Shown here: one piece after another, positions 56,480 to 64,000 of the stretch | Layout: every line of letters begins with the position of its first letter | How positions within the stretch are numbered: position 1 is the stretch's first letter | Assembly (NCBI GenBank): GCA_014058105.1 | Contig: JACGCM010001659.1 | Location: 4,712,001 to 4,776,000 of the forward strand | Length of the DNA stretch: 64,000 nt | Source of the DNA: Kingdonia uniflora | Taxonomy: Eukaryota; Streptophyta; Magnoliopsida; Ranunculales; Circaeasteraceae | Direction of reading: 5' to 3' | The notes under the pieces: generated by a model | Databases searched by the model: none | Seen by the model: only the letters and a program-made list of their open reading frames with translations | Told to the model about the DNA's origin: nothing | Made by a program: the position numbers and the translations under genes

Positions 56480-57990
56480 ATATATTATAGAAACCTCTGT
56501 AAAGTATATCTGCTATCAGTTTCATGATGATTTACCTTGTGATGTATGCAGTACGGTTTACCTTCAATCGGTTCCAGGAGTTGAGATATACAGTAGAACT
56601 TATCTTTTGCTAGAACGGGAAAAATTGAGGAGATGCGGACATTTATCTTTGGGAGAACCGGCTTGGGTAATAAATTACCCTTCTGAGGTTTGCCTGTGTT
56701 TTCCTTGGAATACTTTTGATCACCCTGTTCCTCCTTTGGTTCACTGTTGCATTTTATATTTGGACCTTTATTGGTTAGGACGGATTTAGTAGATTTATGC
56801 CTTTCGGTCATCATCTTTTCCAAGTCGACATACCCATTGACCTTGGTGATCATATCCTCCAAGGTCACAGGTTTGTTTAAGAAGAGATGCTTATTTGCTT
56901 TGTAATCGAGTTGCAGTGCATTGGTAAAAGCAGTAACAACTATTTTATGATCCAAATTATCAACTTTTCTTATGAGCTCCAGAAACTTCTATGCAAAGAC
57001 CTCGAGCTTCTCTCCTTGTGACTATTTGAGACTAATAAAAGAATATAAATTCTCCCCCTTGTCTTTATTGTGAGCATAATCTTGAGGAAATTCTCCTGCA
57101 GTTGATCAAATGTGAGGATAAAATCTTCAGGTAGAGAATGGAACTACCGTAGCAGTTATTCCTGAAGACTTATTGCGAACAGACGGCATAGAATATGGTT
57201 CAGGTTTGAGTACAATCCCAAGGAATCTTGAAATTGCTAAATATGTTCCATCGGATCGATACCTTTGTATTTTTATATCTTCAGATTATGGAAACCTGTT
57301 TGTACTTCCATATAAAATAACTCTTTGGCAATCAGACTCCCTAGTAACTTGGTAAAATCGTCCTTACTGCCTAGAGATTAAGCTTCAATCAACTCCTTGA
57401 TACGTTGATCCATGTGCTCTTGTGTGATGTACTGACGTGTTACCTAAGTGGCTTGGCGAGCTGGTTGAGGATTATCTGTACCGGTGCCTTCGCTCAAGCG
57501 CTCACGTACTGTAATCTGGGGTTAAAGTTGTTGTTCTTCCTCTTGATGCTTGGAAGGCCGGAGACCCCTGCTGATATCGAGCTGAGCTTTTCTACCCAAA
57601 TAAATGGAAGGTTGAGGTTCGTGCTGAAGATTTCTAGAAATGGCTTTGCTGGTTGTTCCTCGAGGACCTAATTTTTCTCGTACAAAATCTCAAGTGTTTA
57701 CTGGCACTTGATCACGATCTCTGGTATGGGGATCCTATTGAGTATCCTGTAAAACTTGCAATACAGTCTGCATAGTTGTCATCTGTTCTTTATGTCTCTT
57801 GAATGATGTCAAACGAGCCTGATGCCCGCTTTTGAGCTCTTTGTCATGGAGCTCATGGTCAAGAGTTAACTGACGTTCGAGCTCATTACATTTTTCTATT
57901 TTGGCATGGAGATTCACCCGTAGTTCAGCGAGCTATTCTGGTTCAATTGAAAGATCGAGCTAGACTCCAATTGTTGGTCGCTTGGAACTG
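56480..57990 (-). pseudogene. Tat copy 2 gag (degenerate)
   Basis: The N-terminal part reads MNLHAKIEKCNELERQLTLD and KRHKEQMTTMQTVLQVLQDT (about 57917-57735). The capsid-like core at about 57390-56960 is broken by stops. The C-terminal part is open for 156 codons (56955-56485), IVVTAFTNALQLDYKANKHL to YCIHHKVNHHETDSRYTLQR. The last piece carries a Cys/His segment resembling the usual gag C-terminal motif. Confidence 0.82.
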
Positions 57991-58073
57991 ACCATGATTG
58001 GAAATAGATAGTTGTGTAAAGTATGCCTTATGATACCATGACAAATGTATTCTTTCTCACAGACGACACCAAA

Positions 58074-58670
58074 TATAATGGCTTAATTCCGTAGCTCGAA
58101 ATAGATTGAAATTATATCTTACACCAATTGTACCTGTGGAAAAAATTAATGTAATACAAGAAATGACACAGGTGATTTAGCGTAGAAAACCTTTCAATAT
58201 GTAAGAAACCACGACCTCGAGTTGAGGGTTTAGTAACTGTAACTTTTATTGCTTAAGGCTGATATCTTATTACAAGTAATCTCTTGAACTATAAATGCTT
58301 AATCTTGAAATAAGAACTTTTGTGGTGTTTATAATCTATAAATTCATGTGTTATAATCTAGAAAATCTAGTTTTTCTGGTCCTTATCTCATCTGGATTTT
58401 TTTCTTTATATAGACATTATTTACAGCTCGTTATTGTGTAAAAGAACATTCTACAGATAATGAGGAAAATGGTAGTTGAATGTGTAACTGTTAGTTTGTG
58501 GGAGATAGGTGTCTTTAATTTATTTATATTTTGTTGTAGTACTTGATCCACATTCTTTATCTGTTCGTGGTCTAGGTGTCAATTCTGACTGTAGATGTCA
58601 CGTGTGTAATGCGTGAGTCTGATATTGAAGTAGTTTGAGTTTGGATTAGGTCGAGGGATAGGTCCCTACA
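58074..58670 (-). repeat. 5' LTR of Tat copy 2
   Basis: Ends at GGTCCCTACA (58670). On the minus strand it is followed by TTTGGTGTCGTCTGTGAG, the Tat-type primer-binding region (58073-58056). It is equal in length to 37246-37842. Confidence 0.9.
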
Positions 58671-59473
58671 ATTTCGGCATCTCTTCTCTTCGAGGACTAT
58701 TCCCAAAGCTTTCCATGATGGAATCATAAGTTCCGTTAGTCCAAATTAAAGTATTTGTTGTAGTTTTGCTTTTTTTCACGATGAGTTCATAGACAACTGT
58801 CGGCGACTTCTGTTCCTCCACGGCTTCGATATGGAACTCATCTTCAAATATGATTACGACTTTTCCTCCCTGAAAACCTGTAAGCACCTGATCAACACAT
58901 GGTTTTGTGACAAATCGAGTCGTCGATCCCCTCGTTAGGCTTCGGTCTGGTAATTTCCTTATGGTTCAAAGGCTCTTCTTCAATCTCAGAAGTGGGTTCG
59001 TCACTGCCGAACAAGTCGTCACAGCCCCATTCCTCAATTGCTTCATCATCCTCTTCTTCCTGCCAAAAAACTTTTAAGTTTCTCAATCGCAGAAGTGAGT
59101 TTATCGTTGCTGCCAAACAAATTGGCGAAACCCCACACCTCAATTTGTTCGACTCGGGATGTTGGTTTTGGGGTGGTGTTGGTTTTATTTGGTTGGACTT
59201 CATGATGATCAGAATCGTCAATCGGGTGAACTTCTCGCAACAAGGTCATGACCCTATCGTGGGACTTTGATCGAGAACTTTTCAACGCGTCTCCATCTTC
59301 CCCACCTACAACATCAATCGTACGGTGACCCTCTCTCTTCGTCGTCTCCTTTTAGTGATTCATCTTCAATTCTACTCCATCGAATATCATTAAATCCTCC
59401 GTCACAACACCCGTCTCAAGCTTCGCAATTTTTATGATTGCTTTTACATATATCCCAAACCTAGGATTAAACA
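58671..59473 (-). pseudogene. unrecognised gene-like interior of the shell element, 5' part
   Basis: Minus-strand frames just inside the 5' LTR read GIYVKAIIKIAKLETGVVTE, a stop, RTIDVVGGEDGDALKSSRSK, then VEQIEVWGFANLFGSNDKLT. A related second block follows, EEWGCDDLFGSDEPTSEIEE, so a W/G-x-D/N-LFGS unit is repeated. After a frameshift come VVIIFEDEFHIEAVEEQKSP and IWTNGTYDSIMESFGNSPRR at the Tat insertion point. Acidic and charged composition looks like a cellular protein more than gag. No family is recognised. The frame continues at 37240 downward. Confidence 0.45.
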
Positions 59474-59489
59474 TAGCTCTTATGCCAAT
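59474..59489 (-). other. primer-binding site of the shell element
   Basis: Complement reads ATTGGCATAAGAGCTA directly after the LTR. It differs from the initiator-Met primer site TGGTATCAGAGC at two of twelve positions. Confidence 0.7.
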
Positions 59490-59835
59490 TGATAAAAAAC
59501 TACTAATGCAGAAGCGATTAACAAAAAGGCAAACTACTTTGATTGATTTAAAATTGAAAAAAAACTTAATCTCTCTGCCTAACGCTAAACATTTCTCTTA
59601 TTAAAACTAATATTAAGAAATGAAGTTAGAGGAGCTCTCCTTTTATAGGCATAAGGTGGCTAATCACAATTATAAAGAAATTATGAAACACAATTAAGAA
59701 TAGAAAACCCTAATCAGATTCTTAATATGAATTACTAAATAGAATAAAATATAATTACTAAAATAGAGAGTGTCTGGGTGATATGCGTGAAAATAACCCG
59801 ATGTGCGTGCGTGGAGACGATCCCACAACCTATCA
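59490..59835 (-). repeat. 5' LTR of the outer shell element
   Basis: Starts TGATAAAAAACTACTAATG, ends ACAACCTATCA and is followed by the TAAAC duplication. It pairs with 35052-35397. Confidence 0.9.
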
Positions 59836-59840
59836 TAAAC

Positions 59841-60139
59841 ATTACACCAAAAACATGTTTTAAGAAAATAAAGAATTTTACGCCCAAGACCTATTTACAG
59901 TTCGTCTCCGCTTATAATGGAGGCGATAAGACGTGCGCTTACCATACCGTGTTCAAGATGCTAGGAATAGTTATGTGTCACATACTACACGGTGCATAAA
60001 CGCACTAGTATATATGGTATACCCCAGCCGTTGCATTCTTTTGGACCAATTCTGTATACACGACCAAGCTTTTAGTTCGAAGGAAAGAAGAATATTTTAC
60101 CGTCCGTCAACCCCTTGCAAGTTCATGTTCATGTTCATG
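59841..60139. other. no gene seen; GTTCAT microsatellite
   Basis: Spacer with four 'gttcat' units at about 60121-60145. No gene is supported. Confidence 0.4.
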
Positions 60140-60690
60140 TTCATGTCCACCGTCCACTTTAGCAACAATTCCATCGTAAGAAAACTAAGCAAACGAACTT
60201 CAATAGAATGACTGATGTCTAAATATTGACTTATTTCCAACATGCAACTAGTCTTTTTTAGCAGATCAGAAACATTACTATTCCATCAAAAAGTGTCTGT
60301 TTTGTTGTCATAGTAGGGGCATAAGTTCGTTATAGAGAACATTTAAGCTTGAGTATTGATATGTCAATAAACGGTGATGCATATCTTGTATATAATGTGC
60401 CCCTACCATGGCATGGTTCTGGATAAATGTTCTCTCCCTCTCCCTCTCCCTCTCTTTCTCCTTTGGCATGGTAAGTCATTTATTTGAGGGCGAGGGTACT
60501 CTCAGTCAATGAGCAAAGGGATATTGCTCTCATTCGCGAGATACGAGTTTATTCATTTGCCACCTTAACCGACAATCCCCTCTAAAAGAAATGGACTTCG
60601 ACCACGAGTAAGGGTTCAAGGAATCCAACTTGGAATTCAGAATTCAGAATTAATAATGAAGTTCCCCATCAGTCTTCTTTTACTTTGATG
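60140..60690 (+). pseudogene. broken C2-gene relic, first copy (coding pieces)
   Basis: 'ccactttagcaacaattcca' (about 60156-60175) matches the C2 gene segment 'catttgagcaacaatccca' that encodes HLSNNP. About 400 bp later 'ggttcaaggaatccaacttggaa' sequence near 60607-60630, followed by 'aatgaagttccc', matches the STNPTW..MKF segment. The order is the same as in 32972-33652, with an insertion between the pieces that includes a CCCTCT microsatellite (60435-60460). No frame survives. Confidence 0.55.
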
Positions 60691-60764
60691 GTAGTTCCCC
60701 ACCACTAGTCACACTGTTAGGCGAAATGTCGAAGTTCTTGATGCCAAATGAGACGATCTGATAG

Positions 60765-61115
60765 TACAACCTTGGTTGAAATATCTGCAACTCGACTTCA
60801 GCCTTATATCCTTAAACTTGACCAATGCTTATGGAAACCATGAACCGTACATCTTAAATTTGACCAGCTGGAAATGCACCAAATGGTGAACCATACAATA
60901 ATTAAGGACCATTATATTTGGAAATATCTACAATTTGACGTCTTTGTTTACTTTGAAAATGGGAGTCTTTTCAACACTGGAAAGGACGGGACGGGAGGAC
61001 CGATTCAGTCCGCATGATCCGACTACTAGTTCCATAGAAAGGAGAATCTCTTACAAACACTTGCATACACAAAATCATGGGTAATGTTCAAGATATCAAA
61101 CCCTAAGTCACTAGT
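60765..61115 (+). pseudogene. C2-gene relic, second copy (promoter and start)
   Basis: 'atggtgaaccatacaataa', 'ggaaatatctacaatttgac', 'gtctttgtttact' and 'gacgggaggaccgattcagt' (60890-61010) match the upstream region of the intact gene at 32730-32840. An ATG at 61078 is followed by 'ttcaagatatcaa', matching the NLQDI codons after a deletion. No open frame follows. Confidence 0.65.
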
Positions 61116-61455
61116 GAAAACATACAACGGTTCTTCCAGTTCTTAGATTATCTTTATTAGGTGACTACTGTTATCTTTCCAAGCGTGTTTTGCGAGCCTC
61201 CTCCGCCGCATTTTGCATGCTTACTGGGTTATATAGAAAACAATTGGTTCTGGGATTAAAACTAAAAGAGGACAACAACAATTATTTATGGAAGAATTAA
61301 AGCAAAATTTGAAGAACCGTCCTCATTCCCTATCATATTCTTTTCTTCTCTATCGTTGTCTATCTATGTGAATTTTTGTTATACACTGATGCATACTTCC
61401 TTTGTTAAAGCATTTATAGTGAATGCTACCATGTAAGATTTTGCTGGCTTCCAAC
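61116..61455. other. no gene seen
   Basis: AT-rich spacer between the C2 relic and the copia LTR. Confidence 0.4.
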
Positions 61456-62002
61456 CGTTGAGTTGTTTTCATGGTATGAAGCCAGTTCGAACGAGACTTG
61501 GGTTTTTGGCTAAAAACTGACTCAGCCACGATCTTCTGTTTAGAGGCTCATAGTCGTTCGAACGACCATCAATTTTTTGCCTAAAAACTGACGCAGGTGC
61601 AAACTTCGCTTTGGCTTGCTCGAATCCGTTCGAACGAGACTCATAGTCTTTCGAACGAAGATACAGAGATTTGTTTTGTGAGGTCGTTTAGACCATTGGT
61701 TTTACCCCGAGATTGTAATAAGTCCTCCCAATATATATGGGAGACTTAGGGTTATTTGTTTGTCACCCTTGGTGAGATCTTTGTGAGGAATTTCTTGAGA
61801 GAAAACCTCAAATTGATTTGAGATTGTAACCTTGGATCTTTAATAAAACTCTATCTCTCTCTCTCTCTTTCTTGTGTGTGGATGTAGGAAATTGCTTAAC
61901 CAACTTAGATGTATGTTATTGGTTTTGTTTGTGTATTCTTTTTAGCTTGTTTGTGCTTTAATCGAATCGATCGAAGTTTGGCTTCTGTGGCGCGGCTCAA
62001 CA
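61456..62002 (+). repeat. 5' LTR of a Ty1/copia element (start approximate)
   Basis: The right end CTCAACA is followed by ATTGGTATCAGAGCG. The left end is inferred at (C)GTTGAG, which mirrors CTCAACA. It contains 'cgttcgaacgac' motifs, a TATA-like 'caatatatatggg' (about 61730) and a CT microsatellite (about 61852-61871). The partner LTR lies outside the window. Confidence 0.65.
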
Positions 62003-62004
62003 AT

Positions 62005-62016
62005 TGGTATCAGAGC
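62005..62016 (+). other. primer-binding site (initiator Met tRNA)
   Basis: TGGTATCAGAGC is the exact plant copia primer site. Confidence 0.92.
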
Positions 62017-62189
62017 GAGGTTGTTTCCTCGGTGGCTCTCGGAATTGAGGTAACGTCGACTTATCTCGATTTCATTCAGGTTTTCAATTTTAGTTAATGT
62101 ATAAAAATTGGGGGAACTATAATAGAAGAAAATGAACCTAGTTCCTCGGTGCCTAAACAGAATACAACGGTGATGTTTAACAAAACAAA

Positions 62190-64000
62190 AATCAAAGTTT
62201 AAAAAATTCAACGACACCAATAACTTCAGCATGTGGCGATGCGAGGTTATTGATGCGCTAAGTCAACAAGACTTAGATGAGGTGTTGGAGGACAAACCGG
62301 TAGAGGTAGAGGAGTGTATGTGAAAGAAGATGAACAAAAGGGTTTGTGGTCAAATCCGCTCATGTCCTGCTCAAGATATAAAATACCTTATAATGAACGA
62401 AACCTCGGCAAAGAAAATTTGGAGGATTCTTGAGAAGAAGTATTTGGTAAAAAATATCTAAATTAACTTCATTTGAAGATGAAGCTTTACCGCTTCACGA
62501 TGAGATAAGAGATTTTTATGTCGGAGCACTTGAATGATTTCACCAAGTTATTAGCCGACTTGGAGAACCTAGATGAGATTGTTGGCGATTAAGACAAAAT
62601 ACTTTTGTTATTGAACTCACTTCCCGAGGAGTTTAAACATTTTGTTACGACATTAACGTATGGGAAGAGTTCATTGTAATACTCGGATGTGACTACGACG
62701 GTAGTAAACCATGAGTACTGGAGAAAGGAACAGTGGGAGTGCGATAAGTCGACGTCCAAGGCATTGACGGCTAGAGGAAGGTCTTCAGACAAAAGGAAGT
62801 AAAGTGGTATAAATGTTCGATCAAAGTCGAGAGGTCGCGATATAAATCACAATAACTTGGGAAAATGCCAATGTTCGTTTTGTAAAGAGATGGGTCATTG
62901 GAAAAATGAATGTTCAGCGCTTCTTAAGAAGAAGAAAGGTGGAAAAGCGGGATCTTTGGTAAATGTTGCTCAAGACACGGCAAATGGAGGTAATGATTAT
63001 GAATTTTCTTTAACTATATCATCTAGGCATATATTGCTGATTCAAAAGAGTGGATATTGGATTCGGGTGCTACTTATCACATTTGTCCCGAAATGGGTTA
63101 TTTTCCTATATAGAAAAGGCTAGAAGGTGGAGTTGTGTTGATGGGAAATGATGATTCCTATTGCATAATAGGGATAGGTACCATTCATCTAAAGTTGTAC
63201 AATGGGTTGGTTAAAGAGATTGAGGTGGTTCGCTATATTCCGATGATGAAGAAGAATATTATTTCAACAGGTTTACTTGAAGCGAAAGGCTACATGGTTG
63301 TGTCTGAGAATGGCGTGAAGAAGGTTCTTAAGGGATGCATGGTTGTTTTGAAGGGTCAAAGGAGAAGTAACTACTTGTACTATTTAGATGGTACGGTTAT
63401 TCTTGGAGAGGTTGTTACCGTGGGAAGGTTGGAGATTATTTTTAGAGATACCACTAGACTATGGCATATGCGTTTGGCGCATGCGGAGGAGAAGTCCTTA
63501 AGAGTTCTTGCGAACCAATGGCTATTGAAAGGTGTTAAGGCGTGGAAGTTTGATTTCTGTAAATATTATATTATGGGCAAGCAGACAAGGGTAAAGTTTG
63601 GCAGGACTATCCATCGTACTCATAAAATCCTTAACTATGTTCATTATGATGTTTGGGGACCCTCTAAGAATGCATCACTTAGAGGTAAACATTACTTTAT
63701 TAAGTGTGCGTGGGTATATACCATGAGGAGGAAGGATGAAGTCCTAAAAATATTCATGAGGTTGAAGAAGTTGATAGAAACTCAAACAGGCAGAAATATC
63801 AAATTAGTCCATTTGGATAATGGTAGGGAGTATACAAGTGATCCGTTCTTACAAATATGTCAGGATGAGGGGATTGTTCAATATTTCACTTTTAGAGAGA
63901 CACCACAACAAAATAGGGTAGTGGAGCGCATGAATCATACTTTGTTGGAGAAGGTGCGATGTATGTTGTATAATTCTGGGTTAGGCAAAATATTTTGGGT
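62190..64000 (+). pseudogene. Ty1/copia gag-protease-integrase, runs off the right edge
   Basis: Gag starts near 62200 (KKFNDTNNFSMWRCEVIDAL, then QDIKYLIMNETSAKKIWRIL), with stops around 62320 and 62460. A zinc knuckle CQCSFCKEMGHWKNECSALL is at about 62863. The protease has DSGATYHICPEMG (about 63055), reached only through a 1-base frameshift, then a stop near 63110. From there the frame stays open to the window end: VVRYIPMMKKNIISTGLLEA, LWHMRLAHAEEKSLRVLANQ, then integrase with YDVWGPSKNASLRGKHYF, LVHLDNGREYTSDPF and RVVERMNHTLLEK (the D, D, E residues). The second zinc Cys pair (CKYYIMGK) has lost a Cys. It is the youngest-looking pol in the window. RT and RNase H lie beyond the edge. 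Confidence 0.88.

Larger units (their letters stand above)
37246..58670 (-). mobile_element. Ty3/gypsy retrotransposon, Tat lineage, copy 2 (- strand)
   Basis: Two LTRs of 597 bp (37246-37842 and 58074-58670) share details absent from the third LTR at 43329, such as 'aaattcatgtgtta' and the 'ttatctgcagctc' type block. Flanks are ATTCC (37241-37245) and ATTTC (58671-58675). Reading on the minus strand gives LTR, primer site TTTGGTGTCGTCTGTGAG, gag (57990-56480), pol (56210-52340), tandem repeats, antisense genes, purine tract and LTR. A further Tat element interrupts the antisense block from 43329. It inserted into the shell element 35052-59835. Confidence 0.9.
35052..59835 (-). mobile_element. 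LTR retroelement without recognisable pol (outer shell), - strand
   Basis: Two 346-bp LTRs (35052-35397 and 59490-59835) with TGAT..ATCA ends are flanked by an exact TAAAC duplication (35047-35051 and 59836-59840). Read on the minus strand, the right LTR is followed by TTGGCATAAGAGC, an initiator-Met-tRNA primer site (10 of 12). The left LTR is preceded by a purine tract (AAAGACAGGGAGAG). Both fix the orientation. After removing nested insertions its own interior is about 2.6 kb and encodes unrecognised gene-like sequence instead of gag-pol. It is best described as a non-autonomous, possibly gene-carrying LTR element, copia-like by its primer site. Confidence 0.88.

Noticed and set aside
43329..58670. 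Pairing the LTR at 43329-43909 with the LTR at 58074-58670 as one element
   Set aside because: The 37246 and 58074 LTRs are equal in length, share private indels and have matching flanks ATTCC/ATTTC; the 43329 LTR differs in several blocks and its flank GATAT does not match.
1..64000. CRISPR arrays, operons or phage-like systems
   Set aside because: Repeats here are plant transposon and minisatellite repeats without regular spacers; introns and retroelement types show plant nuclear DNA.

Overview
The window looks like nuclear DNA from a eudicot plant. It is AT-rich, has GT-AG introns, and is made almost entirely of old transposable elements nested inside one another. Only one gene looks intact: a single-exon SRC2-like C2-domain protein at 32972-33652 (+). 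Apart from the Copia reading frame at the right edge, almost every other coding trace is a transposon gene or a captured gene fragment broken by stops and frameshifts. The species cannot be named from the sequence.

Left part (1-9526). Fragments of three unrelated plant genes lie on the + strand within about 3 kb: mitochondrial EF-Tu, PEP carboxykinase and a type-B response regulator. They are followed by a tRNA-like fold, a cluster of CACGTG and TGACG repeats, a small fold-back element (7255-7709) and an 818-bp Mutator-like MITE (8248-9065) with long terminal inverted repeats and a near-perfect 9-bp target duplication.

Middle part (9527-32502). A CACTA-type DNA transposon carries two exons of a Shaker-type K+ channel (+) and two adjacent exons of peroxisomal acyl-CoA oxidase ACX4 (-). 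A 17.3-kb Ty3/gypsy element of the Tat lineage (9912-27185, exact CCAAT duplication) has split it. That element contains a further truncated LTR/leader insertion flanked by a 527-bp duplication. The C2 gene starts about 470 bp past the right end of the CACTA element.

Right part (35052-59835). A low-copy-type LTR element (346-bp LTRs, exact TAAAC duplication) without recognisable pol is the outer shell. It holds a solo LTR (35829-36441) and a second Tat element on the - strand (37246-58670, two 597-bp LTRs). A third, truncated Tat element (from 43329) sits inside that one, and a deleted gypsy element (47587-50521) sits inside the third. Past the shell are broken relics of the C2 gene, and a Ty1/copia element (from about 61456) runs off the right edge.

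The most interesting system is the antisense gene block shared by the three Tat copies. Between pol and the 3' LTR each copy carries genes running opposite to gag-pol: aORF-A (unknown, RYFGNQ-type), aORF-B (unknown, about 117 aa with a C-terminal Cys/His motif), aORF-C (spliced, resembling the plant 'putative gypsy type transposon' proteins, with coiled coils) and a coiled-coil reading frame aORF-D. A, B and C each have their own TATA-like promoter at the same position in the copies, so they look like separate transcription units with promoters outside the LTR. They converge on gag-pol at a tandem-repeat region.
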